Assembly: GCA_002356515.1 (NCBI GenBank)
Contig: AP017605.1
Span: forward strand, 1,116,001 to 1,180,000
DNA from: Mesorhizobium loti
GTDB taxonomy: Bacteria > Pseudomonadota > Alphaproteobacteria > Rhizobiales > Rhizobiaceae
Direction of reading: 5' to 3'
Length of the DNA: 64,000 bases
Each line of letters starts with the position of its first letter. Position 1 is the stretch's first letter. Shown piece by piece: positions 1-8,548 of the stretch. Under the pieces are notes generated by a model. The model was given only the letters and a program-made list of their open reading frames with translations. It was not told the origin of the DNA and ran no database searches. A program made the translations under genes and the position numbers.

Positions 1-2
1 CG

Positions 3-674
3 TCGATCGGCTCGATCGATTTCCGCCAGGAGGAATGGGGCGTCGACTGCGCCGTCAGCGGCTCGCAGAAGGGTTTCATGCTCCCCGCCGGCCTTGGCTT
101 CCTCTCGGTCAGCAAGAAGGCGCTGATGGCTTCGCGAACCGCCACCCACCGGCGCTGCTTCTTCTCCTTCGAAGACATGATCCGCGCCAATGATGCCGGC
201 TACTTCCCCTACACGCCGGCGACGCAGCTGCTGCGCGGCCTGCGCGCCTCGCTCGACCTGATCGCCGAGGAAGGGCTGGACAACATCTTTGCCCGCCACC
301 ATCGCCTGGCCGAAGGCGTGCGCAAGGCGGTCGACGCCTGGGGCCTGAAGCTCTGTGCCAAGGCGCCGAAATGGCATTCCGATACGGTCAGCGCCATCCT
401 GGTGCCGGAAGGGATCGACAGTGGCGACATCGTCAAGCGCGCCTACCGCACCTACCAGACCTCGCTCGGCGGCGGCCTCAACAAGGTGATGGGCAAGGTC
501 TTCCGCATCGGCCATCTCGGCTGGCTGAACGAGGTGATGGTGCTGTCCTCGCTGTCGGCTGCCGAGATGGCGCTGCTCGATTGCGGCGTGCGGCTGGCGC
601 CGGGCTCCGGCGTCGGCGCCGCCATCCAGCATTTCCGCGCCTCGGCCACAGTGCCGGTCGCCGAAGCCGCCTGA
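3..674 (+). CDS. sgaA: Serine--glyoxylate aminotransferase, C-terminal part (5' end outside window)
   Basis: The reading frame is open from the left edge, so the N-terminal half lies outside the window. The motif SGSQKGFMLPAGLGF contains the PLP-binding lysine (codon 69-71) in the form typical of class V serine-glyoxylate aminotransferases. The C-terminal part has the usual small domain ending near FRIGHLGWLNEVM. The enzyme transfers the amino group of serine to glyoxylate, giving hydroxypyruvate and glycine, a central serine-cycle step in the cytoplasm. It lies 11 bp upstream of malyl-CoA lyase and probably shares its transcript. An internal ATG at 78 exists but would delete the PLP lysine, so it is not the start. 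Confidence 0.93.
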   Translation, partial: SIGSIDFRQEEWGVDCAVSGSQKGFMLPAGLGFLSVSKKALMASRTATHRRCFFSFEDMIRANDAGYFPYTPATQLLRGLRASLDLIAEEGLDNIFARHHRLAEGVRKAVDAWGLKLCAKAPKWHSDTVSAILVPEGIDSGDIVKRAYRTYQTSLGGGLNKVMGKVFRIGHLGWLNEVMVLSSLSAAEMALLDCGVRLAPGSGVGAAIQHFRASATVPVAEAA

Positions 675-685
675 GGGAGCCGACG

Positions 686-1663
686 ATGAGCCACACCATC
701 AACCACCTGAAGAAACTCCGCCTGCAGCGCAGCGAGCTGGCGGTTCCCGGCTCCAGCCCCGAGATGATCGACAAGGCGGCCAACAGCGCCGCCGACTTCA
801 TATTTCTCGACATCGAAGACGCCGTGGCGCCGCCCGACAAGGAACGCGCCCGCAAGAACATCATCCAGGCGCTCAACGACATCGACTGGCGCGCCAAGGG
901 CAAGACCGTCTCGGTGCGCATCAACGGCCTGGACACCCATTACATGTACCGCGACGTGGTCGACGTGATGGAACAGGCCGGCGACCGGCTGGACACCATT
1001 TTGGTGCCGAAGGTCGGCGTGCCGGCCGATCTCTACATGGTCGAGGCCATGGTCAACCAGATCGAGATGGCCAAGGGTTTCAAAACCCGCGTCGGCCTCG
1101 AAGCGCTGATCGAGACGGCTCTCGGCATGGCCAATGTCGAGGCGATTGCCGCGACGCCAGGCCGGCTGGAAGCCATGCATTTCGGCGTCGCCGACTATGC
1201 GGCGAGCTGCAAGGCGCGTACCGTCAACATTGGCGGCCTCAACCCCGACTATCCCGGCGACCAGTGGCATTTCGCGCTGTCGCGAATGACCGTCGCCTGC
1301 CGCGCCTACGGCCTGCGCGCCATTGACGGGCCGTTCGGCGATTTCTCCGATCCCGAGGGCTATATCGCCGGCGCCAGGCGCGCCGCAGCCCTTGGCATCG
1401 AAGGCAAATGGGCGATCCACCCTTCGCAGATCGCGCTCGCCAACGACGTCTTCTCGCCGCCGGAAAAAGAGGTCACGCGCGCCAGGCGCATCCTCGAAGT
1501 GCTGAAGGAGGCCGAGGCGCAGGGCAAGGGAGCGGCCGCACTCGACGGCAAGATGATCGACGCCGCGTCGGAGCGCATGGCGCGCAATGTTCTGGTGGTC
1601 AACGAAGCCATCGAACGCGCCGGCCAGCTTGGTCAACGAGAGCCGCGCGTCGCCGCGCATTGA
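686..1663 (+). CDS. mclA: Malyl-CoA/beta-methylmalyl-CoA lyase (CitE-like)
   Basis: 325 aa, the usual length for the HpcH/HpaI-CitE-like malyl-CoA lyases of methylotrophs. Visible family features are RSELAVPGSSPEM near the N-terminus, FLDIEDAVAPPDK (metal-binding acidic segment), the GLEALIET segment carrying the catalytic glutamate region, and KWAIHPSQI near the C-terminus. It cleaves malyl-CoA to acetyl-CoA and glyoxylate, and homologues also act on beta-methylmalyl-CoA in the ethylmalonyl-CoA pathway. The ATG at 686 was chosen because GAGGGAG lies just upstream and the alignable protein starts there; a longer upstream extension overlaps sgaA. It is followed after 18 bp by mtkA. Confidence 0.92.
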   Translation: MSHTINHLKKLRLQRSELAVPGSSPEMIDKAANSAADFIFLDIEDAVAPPDKERARKNIIQALNDIDWRAKGKTVSVRINGLDTHYMYRDVVDVMEQAGDRLDTILVPKVGVPADLYMVEAMVNQIEMAKGFKTRVGLEALIETALGMANVEAIAATPGRLEAMHFGVADYAASCKARTVNIGGLNPDYPGDQWHFALSRMTVACRAYGLRAIDGPFGDFSDPEGYIAGARRAAALGIEGKWAIHPSQIALANDVFSPPEKEVTRARRILEVLKEAEAQGKGAAALDGKMIDAASERMARNVLVVNEAIERAGQLGQREPRVAAH

Positions 1664-1681
1664 AAGTTACGGGAGGACAAG

Positions 1682-2869
1682 ATGGACATCCACGAATATC
1701 AGGCCAAGGAACTGCTCGCCCGCCACGGCGTGCATGTGCCGCGCGGCGGGCTTGCCTACAGCCCCGAGCAGGCCACCTACAGGGCGCGCGAGATCGGCGG
1801 CAGCAAATGGGTCTTGAAGGCGCAGGTGCACTCCGGCGCCCGAGGCAAGGCCGGCGGCATCAAGCTCTGCGCCAATGACGAGGAAATCTCCAACGCCGCC
1901 GAAGCCATGCTCGGCCGCAAGCTGGTGACCCAGCAGACCGGCCCGCGCGGCAAGCTGATTTCGCGCCTCTATCTCGAGGAAGCCGTCGACATCGCGCAGG
2001 AGCTCTATGTCGGCTTCGTGCTCGACCGCAAGGAAGAGCGCGTCATGATCGTGGCCTCGGCTGCCGGCGGCATGGAGATCGAGGACATTGTCGAGAAAGA
2101 ACCCAATTCCATCCTGCGCACATCGGTCGATCCCGGCGTCGGCATGCAGCGCTTTCAGGCCCGCGAGATCGCCTTCGGCCTCGGCCTCGACCACAATCTG
2201 ATCGGCAAGGCGACCGAAACCATCTTCAGCTGCTACCAGGTGTTCCGCGACTACGACGCCTCTATGCTGGAGATCAATCCGCTGGTGGTGACGCGCGACG
2301 GCAATCTGATCGCGCTCGACGCCAAGATGTCGTTCGACGAGAACGCGCTGTTCCGCCGCCCGGAAATCTCCGAGCTGCGCGACAAAAGCCAGGAAGATCC
2401 GCGCGAAACCTTCGCCAGCGACCGCGGCCTCTCCTATGTCGGCCTCGACGGCAATATCGGCTGCATCATCAACGGCGCCGGTCTGGCCATGGCGACCATG
2501 GACATGATCAAGATCGCCGGCGGCGAACCGGCCAACTTCCTCGACATTGGCGGCGGCGCCTCGCCCGAGCGGGTGGCGAAGTCCTTCCGCGCCGTGCTCG
2601 GCGACAAGAATGTCGAGACCATCCTGGTCAACATCTTTGCCGGCATCAACCGCTGCGACTGGGTCGCCGAAGGCGTGATCAAGGCGATACGCGAAGTCGG
2701 CGTCAACGTACCGCTGGTGGTGCGGCTCTCCGGCACCAAGGCCGAAGAAGGCCGCCGCATCCTGGCCGATTCCGGCGAGGCGGTGATCGTTGCCGACACG
2801 CTGGCCGAAGCCGCCGAAAAAGCCGTCGCCGCCTGGCGCGCGGCCGCCAAGAAGAAAAAAGCAGCCTGA
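1682..2869 (+). CDS. mtkA: Malate--CoA ligase subunit beta
   Basis: 395 aa, SucC-like. It has an ATP-grasp N-terminal domain starting [17 protein letters not shown] and a C-terminal CoA-ligase domain with the glycine-rich loop [12 protein letters not shown]. Succinyl-CoA synthetase beta and malate-CoA ligase beta cannot be separated by motif alone. The position between malyl-CoA lyase and a matching alpha subunit, with PEP carboxylase downstream, points to malate-CoA ligase (malate thiokinase). With MtkB it makes malyl-CoA from malate, ATP and CoA. GGGAGG precedes the ATG. The extreme C-terminus is lysine- and alanine-rich (AAKKKKAA), unlike the core. mtkB starts 14 bp downstream. Confidence 0.9.
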   Translation: MDIHEYQAKELLARHGVHVPRGGLAYSPEQATYRAREIGGSKWVLKAQVHSGARGKAGGIKLCANDEEISNAAEAMLGRKLVTQQTGPRGKLISRLYLEEAVDIAQELYVGFVLDRKEERVMIVASAAGGMEIEDIVEKEPNSILRTSVDPGVGMQRFQAREIAFGLGLDHNLIGKATETIFSCYQVFRDYDASMLEINPLVVTRDGNLIALDAKMSFDENALFRRPEISELRDKSQEDPRETFASDRGLSYVGLDGNIGCIINGAGLAMATMDMIKIAGGEPANFLDIGGGASPERVAKSFRAVLGDKNVETILVNIFAGINRCDWVAEGVIKAIREVGVNVPLVVRLSGTKAEEGRRILADSGEAVIVADTLAEAAEKAVAAWRAAAKKKKAA

Positions 2870-2883
2870 GGGAGGTCGAAAAA

Positions 2884-3783
2884 ATGGCAATTCTGCTCAA
2901 CCGCAGCACCCGGGTCATCGTCCAGGGTTTCACCGGCAAGATCGGCAGCTTTCACGCCGAGGACATGAAACGCTACGGCACCAAGCTGGTCGGCGGCGTC
3001 ACGCCCGGCAAGGGCGGCCAGAAGCATCTCGGCCTGCCCGTCTTCAACACGGTCAAGGGCGCGGTGCGCGAGACCCGCGCCGAGGCGAGCATCGTCTTCG
3101 TGCCGCCGCCCTTTGCCGCCGATTCGATCATGGAAGCGGCGGATGCCGGCATAAAACTCTGTGTCTGCATCACCGACGGCATCCCCTCGCAGGACATGAT
3201 GCAGGTCAAACGCTACATGCTGCGCTACCGCTACGAAGACCGCATGCGGCTGATCGGCCCGAACTGCGCCGGCGTCATCACGCCGGGACAGGCGCTGATG
3301 GGCATCATGCCCGGCAGCATCTACCTGCCTGGCCGCGTCGGCATCGTCGGCCGCTCAGGCACGCTCGGCTACGAAGCCGCCTCGCAGATGAAGGCGCTCG
3401 GCATCGGCGTGTCGACCAGCGTCGGCATTGGCGGCGATCCAATCAACGGCTCGTCCTTCAAGGACATGCTGAAGCTGTTCGAGCAGGATGACGAGACCGA
3501 CGCCGTGGTGATGATCGGCGAGATCGGCGGCCCGCAGGAAGCCGAAGCCGCGATCTGGGCGCGTGACAACATGCGCAAGCCCCTGATCGCCTACATTGCC
3601 GGCCTCTCCGCCCCGAAAGGCCGTCGCATGGGCCATGCCGGCGCCATCATCTCGGCTTTCGGCGAGTCGGCGCAAGAGAAGGTCGAAATCCTGAAAGAGG
3701 CCGGTGTCGTCATCGTGCCGACGCCGTCGTCGTTCGGCGAGGTCGTGGCGGATACGCTGGCGCGGATGAAGAAGGCGGCGTGA
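2884..3783 (+). CDS. mtkB: Malate--CoA ligase subunit alpha
   Basis: 299 aa, SucD-like. The N-terminal CoA-binding Rossmann region carries [15 protein letters not shown] second loop, [11 protein letters not shown], and [12 protein letters not shown] follow. The phosphorylated histidine is visible as H251 in [10 protein letters not shown]. The protein partners MtkA in ATP-dependent malyl-CoA formation for the serine cycle. GGGAGG lies about 8 bp before the ATG. Length and motifs are complete. The substrate assignment (malate rather than succinate) rests on the operon. The gene is followed by a decayed dehydrogenase fragment and then ppc. Confidence 0.9.
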   Translation: MAILLNRSTRVIVQGFTGKIGSFHAEDMKRYGTKLVGGVTPGKGGQKHLGLPVFNTVKGAVRETRAEASIVFVPPPFAADSIMEAADAGIKLCVCITDGIPSQDMMQVKRYMLRYRYEDRMRLIGPNCAGVITPGQALMGIMPGSIYLPGRVGIVGRSGTLGYEAASQMKALGIGVSTSVGIGGDPINGSSFKDMLKLFEQDDETDAVVMIGEIGGPQEAEAAIWARDNMRKPLIAYIAGLSAPKGRRMGHAGAIISAFGESAQEKVEILKEAGVVIVPTPSSFGEVVADTLARMKKAA

Positions 3784-3811
3784 TGGCCGACCGGGCGAAG
3801 GCCGCATAGCG

Positions 3812-3985
3812 CAAGACGTGACGTCTGTGCCAGCGGCACTGAAGCCGCTGGAAGACGTCGTGCTGTTGCCACATCTCGGCAGTGCGACCGAGGAAATGCG
3901 GGTGGCGATCGGCATGAAGGTGGTGGTGAACCCGACCGCCTTCTTCGAGGGTCGCCCGGTCGCCGATCGGCTCGCCCGACAGCCG
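3812..3985 (+). pseudogene. Remnant of D-2-hydroxyacid dehydrogenase (hydroxypyruvate/glyoxylate reductase), C-terminus only
   Basis: About 50 codons in one frame read like the C-terminal end of a GyaR/Hpr-type NAD(P)H-dependent 2-hydroxyacid dehydrogenase. LKPLEDVVLLPHLGSATEEM includes the catalytic-histidine segment (PHLGSAT), and AFFEGRPVADRLA matches the usual tail. Nothing upstream encodes the rest: the same frame has stop codons at 3807 and 3816, and mtkB ends at 3783. A GTG at 3818 opens an 87-codon ORF, but a protein without the NAD-binding domain could not be an active reductase. Hydroxypyruvate reductase belongs to the serine cycle, so this is probably a deleted pathway gene. Confidence 0.75.
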
Positions 3986-4025
3986 GCGCCGCCCTCGATT
4001 CAGGGCGCGGCTATAGCAGCAATCG

Positions 4026-6734
4026 ATGCCGACAGATCGGGAAAGCAGTTTGGAACAGAGCAGAGGCATCAACTTTCGTGAGGACGAGCGCAGCCTTTTG
4101 TTGCGCCTGCTGCTGCAGGTCGCAAGCGCGCGTGAGCCCGAGATCGCCGCCGTCCTGACCGGACGCAGGTCGCTTGTCTCCCTCGCCGCGGAGCAGCGCA
4201 TCCCGGCGCTTCAGGCGAGCGGCGTATGGTTCCAGTTGCTGGCGATAGCAGACGAGTTGCTTGCCATGCGGGCGCGTCGCGAACTCGAACAAGGCGCGGG
4301 TGCCGACGAAGTGCCGGGTTCCTTCGCCAGCGTGATCGCGCAGATGGCAGCCAACGGCCACTCGGCGCAGCAAGTCCAGGCGACGCTCAATGAGCTTTGC
4401 GTCGGCCCGACCATGACCGCGCACCCGACGGAGGCCAAACGCGTCACGGTGCTGGAGATCCACCGCCGTATCTATCGTAAGCTGACCGAGCTCGATCAGC
4501 CGCGCTGGGCGCCGCGCGAACGCGACCTGTTGATCGCCGATCTGGAAAGCGAGATCGAGCTTCTGTGGATGACGGGCGAGTTGCGACTCGAGCGCCCGAC
4601 TGTCGAACGCGAAATCGCCTGGGGGCTGCATTTCTTTCGCGAGGTCATCTTCGAGGCAACGCCGCAGCTCTACGGCAAGCTTCAAGGCGCCTTCGAGCGT
4701 CACTATCCGGGAGAGCCGATCAGAATTCCCTCCTTCATGCGCTATGCCTCGTGGATCGGCGGCGATCGCGATGGCAATCCCAATGTGACGGCCGCGGTCA
4801 CTGCCCATGCCATGACCGAATACCGCGATACCGCCACAGGCTGGTATCTGACGCAGGTGCAGCGGCTGGTGACGGTGCTCAGCGCCAGCTCGAATGTCGT
4901 CACCCTGCCGGCCAGCTTCAAACCGGTGCTGCAAACCGCGCTCGATAAAAGCGGACAGGCGCGCATGATCGCCGCCCGCAACCCTGATGAACCGCTTCGC
5001 CAGTTCGCTTCGGCCTTGCTTGCCCGGCTGGAGGCCACGCGAAACGGCGGTACGGCGGCGTACCACTTGGCAGAGGCGTTTCGTGCTGATCTGAACGGCC
5101 TGTCTTGTGTCCTCTCAGCAATCGGAGGAAGCGCGGTAGCCAAGCGTTTCGTCCAGCCTCTGCTCTGGCAGGTCGGAAGCTTCGGCTTCCGTACGGTCTC
5201 GCTCGACATCCGGCAGAACTCCACGGTGGTCAACCGGGTGTTGGCCGAGTTGTTTGCGCTGACAGATCCCATCGATCCGGTCGCGGTTGGTACTCCGCAA
5301 TGGTCGGCGCGCATTCGCGCAGCCATCAGCCAGGGCGAGCGGCTGGAGATCGACGCAGGCCGGCTCTCGCCTGAAGCAGGTGAACTGCTTTCGACATTCT
5401 CCGTCATCCGCGACCATACATCCGGCTTGGATGCCGAGGCTGTCGGCTCTTTCATCCTCAGCATGACCCGCTCGGCCGACGATCTCCTGGCGGTCTATCT
5501 GCTGGCGCAATATTGCGGACTTTCAACCTCGCCCGGTGGCGGCGGCACAATCAGGCTGCGGATCGTGCCATTGTTCGAGACCATCGCTGATCTACAGGCC
5601 GCCCCTGGCATCCTGAATGATTTGCTCGCCGTTTCGCTGGTGAGGCGCACGGTGCGAGATTTCGGCGCGCGCCAGGAGATCATGCTTGGCTATTCAGATT
5701 CCAACAAGGACGGCGGCTTCCTCGCGTCCAATTGGGAACTGGCAAAAGCGCAAAAGCGCCTCGCTGTCGTCGGGCACAAGCACAAGGTCAGGATCAGTTT
5801 CTTCCACGGTCGCGGCGGCTCTGTCAGCCGTGGCGGCGCGCCGACCGGCCGGGCGATCGCGGCGCAGCCCGAAGCCACTGTCGCTGGAACCATGCGGGTG
5901 ACCGAGCAGGGCGAGGTCGTATCGTCTAAATTCGCCAATCGCGGCACCGGGCTCAACCAGCTCGAGATTCTCGCCGCCGGCGTGCTGGCCCACAGTGTCG
6001 GATCGCCCGGTGATGTCGAGGCGAAGGAAACGCCGGAGTTCAACGAAGCGCTGGAAGCGCTGGCAGGCATGTCGCAGGCATCCTATGCCGGGCTGATGGC
6101 TGAGCCTGGCTTCCTCGACTATTTCAACCAGGCGAGCCCGGTCGCGGAACTGGCACTCCTCAAAATGGGTTCACGGCCGGAGCGCCGTTTCGGCGCCAGC
6201 GGTATTGCAGACCTGCGCGCCATTCCATGGGTGTTCGCCTGGAGCCAGAACCGTCATCTGTTGACCGGTTGGTATGGCATCGGCAGCGCGCTCAGCGCTT
6301 TCGTCGCGGTGCGCGGCGAGGCCGGGCGCGAGCTTCTGGCGCGCATGTTCGAGCACTCGCGCTTCTTCCGCCTGATCGTCGACGAGGCGGAAAAGACGCT
6401 TTACCAGTCCGACATGGAGATCGCTCAGCTCTACGCCCGCCTGGTGTCCGACAGCGATGCGGCCCGGCGGATCTACGCCCGCATCGCCGCCGAATACGAG
6501 CTGACGCGGCGCCTGATTGGTGACCTCACGGGAGGCGATCTCTCAGCGCGCTTTCCAATGTTCAAGCGGCGCTTCGACAATCTGCGGCGACAGATGGATG
6601 ATATTCACCGGCTGCAGGTCGATCTGTTGCGTGAAGTTCGGACAAACACCGGGACAGTGGATCAAAAGCGAGCCACTGACGCTCTGCTCGTATCGATCAA
6701 TTGCATCTCGGCCGGCCTTGGGTGGACGGGATAG
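4026..6734 (+). CDS. ppc: Phosphoenolpyruvate carboxylase
   Basis: 902 aa, full length. Landmarks in order are MTAHPTEAKR with catalytic H133, WIGGDRDGNPNV, GYSDSNKDGGFLASNWEL, FFHGRGGSVSRGGAPTGRAI, the late-domain RAIPWVFAWSQNRHLLTGWYG, and a C-terminus ending in GLGWTG with the conserved terminal glycine. It carboxylates PEP to oxaloacetate in the cytoplasm. In this cluster it supplies the CO2-fixing step that regenerates malate for MtkAB. It may be co-transcribed with mtkB across 242 bp holding the dehydrogenase remnant; no terminator is visible there. Confidence 0.95.
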   Translation: MPTDRESSLEQSRGINFREDERSLLLRLLLQVASAREPEIAAVLTGRRSLVSLAAEQRIPALQASGVWFQLLAIADELLAMRARRELEQGAGADEVPGSFASVIAQMAANGHSAQQVQATLNELCVGPTMTAHPTEAKRVTVLEIHRRIYRKLTELDQPRWAPRERDLLIADLESEIELLWMTGELRLERPTVEREIAWGLHFFREVIFEATPQLYGKLQGAFERHYPGEPIRIPSFMRYASWIGGDRDGNPNVTAAVTAHAMTEYRDTATGWYLTQVQRLVTVLSASSNVVTLPASFKPVLQTALDKSGQARMIAARNPDEPLRQFASALLARLEATRNGGTAAYHLAEAFRADLNGLSCVLSAIGGSAVAKRFVQPLLWQVGSFGFRTVSLDIRQNSTVVNRVLAELFALTDPIDPVAVGTPQWSARIRAAISQGERLEIDAGRLSPEAGELLSTFSVIRDHTSGLDAEAVGSFILSMTRSADDLLAVYLLAQYCGLSTSPGGGGTIRLRIVPLFETIADLQAAPGILNDLLAVSLVRRTVRDFGARQEIMLGYSDSNKDGGFLASNWELAKAQKRLAVVGHKHKVRISFFHGRGGSVSRGGAPTGRAIAAQPEATVAGTMRVTEQGEVVSSKFANRGTGLNQLEILAAGVLAHSVGSPGDVEAKETPEFNEALEALAGMSQASYAGLMAEPGFLDYFNQASPVAELALLKMGSRPERRFGASGIADLRAIPWVFAWSQNRHLLTGWYGIGSALSAFVAVRGEAGRELLARMFEHSRFFRLIVDEAEKTLYQSDMEIAQLYARLVSDSDAARRIYARIAAEYELTRRLIGDLTGGDLSARFPMFKRRFDNLRRQMDDIHRLQVDLLREVRTNTGTVDQKRATDALLVSINCISAGLGWTG

Positions 6735-6770
6735 GCTCGGGTTTTGCCAAGCCGTGGTCGTTCAAGGCAC

Positions 6771-6965
6771 CTACAGCGCATCGCTTTCGGCGGCAAAGGG
6801 CTGGCGCATGAGGGAGAGCCGGCGATCGGCGATCACCCTTGCCGGGCGCCGCTCGCCGTGAATTGAAACCTCCAGCGCCGTGCCGGGCGGGCCAAGCCCC
6901 AGCGGCGGCAGCGCCAATGCTATGTCATGGCCAAACGCGGTGGGAGTAACCTGCCGCCTGAAGCG
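6771..6965 (-). pseudogene. GcvT-like (aminomethyltransferase family) C-terminal remnant
   Basis: On the - strand a stop-bounded stretch of about 64 codons reads VTPTAFGHDIALALPPLG, then PPGTALEVSIHGERRPARVI. This looks like the C-terminal barrel of GcvT, sarcosine oxidase or dimethylglycine dehydrogenase proteins, where GTxLEVxIxGERRPARV is typical. Upstream on that strand a stop (TGA at 6968-6966) and the DUF302 gene interrupt it. No start codon or complete domain is present. It is too short to function and appears to be a relic, possibly of a folate/C1 enzyme. Assignment is from motif resemblance only. Confidence 0.5.
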
Positions 6966-6968
6966 TCA

Positions 6969-7469
6969 TCATGAGCTCAGTGCGCATTCGCGTAACAAGC
7001 TTGTGATTTTCGCATCAAGATCGCGAGCGACGGCAAGAGCCTCCAAACTGCAATAAGGGAGCAGACAACTCTCCATTTTGTCGTAGGAGACATGCACGCC
7101 ATCGGAACGTTCATCAACAAGGACTGTGACTGGCGCGTAAGATCCAGCATCGGGAACGTGCCTGACCATTTCTTTCATGATGAGTGGATTGCCCACCAGG
7201 AACCGCATGCTCTTGGGAGTCTCGGTTCCAGTTTCGCGGCGCAGAATGGCGCCCAGGTCGAATTCCGCGAAGAGCATGAGACCTGTGCGGCCGAGGCCGC
7301 TTTGCACGACGCGCTCCAATTCCGGAAAGGAACTTGCGGCCCTCGTCGCCTTGAAAAATTCGACTATGTCAGGTTGCCCGACCGCTGACTTGAGCGCGGC
7401 CACAACGGCGTCGAATGGTTTGGAACACGTCAGGCTGAAACGCTCAACCTCGACCTTTGCGATTGTCAT
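6969..7469 (-). CDS. DUF302 domain protein
   Basis: 166 aa, DUF302-type. The central block MRFLVGNPLIMKEMVRH followed by APVTVLVDE, and the earlier LMLFAEFDLG, are typical of this family. Its biochemical role is not established. The start at 7469 (MTIAKVEVERFS) is preferred over an upstream in-frame ATG at 7493 because GGAG lies a few bases before it. There is no signal peptide or membrane segment. It lies upstream of no obvious partner; the hydrolase genes beyond 7538 have the same orientation and could be co-transcribed with it. Confidence 0.75.
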   Translation of the reverse strand: MTIAKVEVERFSLTCSKPFDAVVAALKSAVGQPDIVEFFKATRAASSFPELERVVQSGLGRTGLMLFAEFDLGAILRRETGTETPKSMRFLVGNPLIMKEMVRHVPDAGSYAPVTVLVDERSDGVHVSYDKMESCLLPYCSLEALAVARDLDAKITSLLRECALSS

Positions 7470-7537
7470 TTCTTTCTCCGCAACAGCTCTCATGAATTAA
7501 AGGCGCGGCCGATTGCGCCGGATTATGCCACCGCCGA

Positions 7538-8398
7538 TTACGCTTCCAGGAAGGTCCGGACGTGGCTGACGAACAATTCGTGGTGCTGAAACAGGGCGCC
7601 GTGGCCGGAATCGGGATAGAGGACCAGCTGGGCGTTGCTTAGAGCCTTGAACATTGCGTAGGCGTTGTCCGCCGGCAGCATGGTGTCGTGGCTGCCGCTG
7701 ACCACAAGGGTGGGCTGGTGGATGGCGCGCAGAATGGCGTGCTCGGGATCAGGAGTGGCGCACCAGGTAATAAGCGCCTTGGCCTGCGGATCGGTTACCG
7801 TGCTGCCGTTATCGGTATCCCGGTCTTCCTTACGCACCTTCGCCCGGTTCAGGAACGCCAGGCCGGCCGACTGGCTGGCGGACGACTTCGTGAAGAACAG
7901 CGGCAGGCGGGGGTCCGGCGCCTCCGTTTGGGAAAACGCGTCCTGCAAAACCGCCAATAGGTGTTCCTCTCCGCCTTTCGGAGCGGTGCCGACGAGGATG
8001 AGCTTGCGGACCAGCGTTCCGTGCTCGGCGGCGATCTGCTGCGCGATGAAGCCGCCGAGGGAAAAGCCCAGCAGGTCGACTTCGGAGAGGCCGAGCAGGT
8101 TGATAAAGGCGACCGCGTCCCGGGCCATCGCCGCGATATTGTCGGGCGTTTGGCCTGTCGAGCGGCCGACCCCGGCGTTATCGAAAGCGATCACCGGTCG
8201 ATCGGTGGCCAGGACATTCACGACGGCGGGGTCCCACGCGTCGATGTTGCCCGAGAAATGCTGCAGGAGAACCAGCGGCGTTCCGGTTGATGGGCCGAGG
8301 CGGCGATAGGCGAAGCGGATTCCGCTGCCTTCGATGTAAAGGGTGGGCGCCGTTTCTAGTGTGGTGGCGTCCTGGCTCGCGGTGTCGAGTTCAGTCAT
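7538..8398 (-). CDS. Alpha/beta hydrolase
   Basis: 286 aa, alpha/beta-hydrolase fold. It has LLQHFSGN (oxyanion-hole region), the nucleophile elbow LGFSLGGF with catalytic Ser, the acid-bearing VSGSHDTMLP, and a C-terminal YPDSGHGALF supplying the catalytic His. There is no signal peptide, so it is probably cytoplasmic. The start at 8398 (MTELDTAS) was chosen over 8485 because GGAGG lies immediately upstream and the 29 extra residues are low-complexity. The substrate is unknown; related enzymes include esterases and C-C hydrolases. A second hydrolase lies upstream on the same strand. Confidence 0.8.
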   Translation of the reverse strand: MTELDTASQDATTLETAPTLYIEGSGIRFAYRRLGPSTGTPLVLLQHFSGNIDAWDPAVVNVLATDRPVIAFDNAGVGRSTGQTPDNIAAMARDAVAFINLLGLSEVDLLGFSLGGFIAQQIAAEHGTLVRKLILVGTAPKGGEEHLLAVLQDAFSQTEAPDPRLPLFFTKSSASQSAGLAFLNRAKVRKEDRDTDNGSTVTDPQAKALITWCATPDPEHAILRAIHQPTLVVSGSHDTMLPADNAYAMFKALSNAQLVLYPDSGHGALFQHHELFVSHVRTFLEA

Positions 8399-8514
8399 GT
8401 CATCCTCCGGATGCTTGGCATTGGATAATCGAGTGGGAGTAGCTGGCGCGGTTTCTTGGCTAGGTTTGAGCCGCTCGCGGTCCAACGCATTCCATAGTCC
8501 GCCGAGCGGGGTGG

Positions 8515-8542
8515 CGCTCCCGGCACGAAAGTGCCGGGAGCG
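8515..8542 (-). terminator. Strong GNRA-type hairpin between two hydrolase genes
   Basis: A perfect 12-bp inverted repeat (8515-8526 with 8531-8542) encloses a 4-nt loop that reads gaaa on + and tttc on -. It begins 7 bp after the stop codon of the upstream hydrolase (8549) on the - strand. No U-run follows, so it is not a textbook intrinsic terminator. It may act as a 3'-end stabiliser or a weak terminator separating the two hydrolase genes. Confidence 0.45.
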
Positions 8543-8548
8543 GTATCG

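Noticed and set aside
452..1660. 402-codon ORF on the - strand opposite mclA
   Set aside because: Antisense shadow of a high-GC gene; the composition is typical of reversed third-position GC and no motif is present. The same applies to long opposite-strand ORFs over mtkA, nuoL, cobN, rnj, proS and others.
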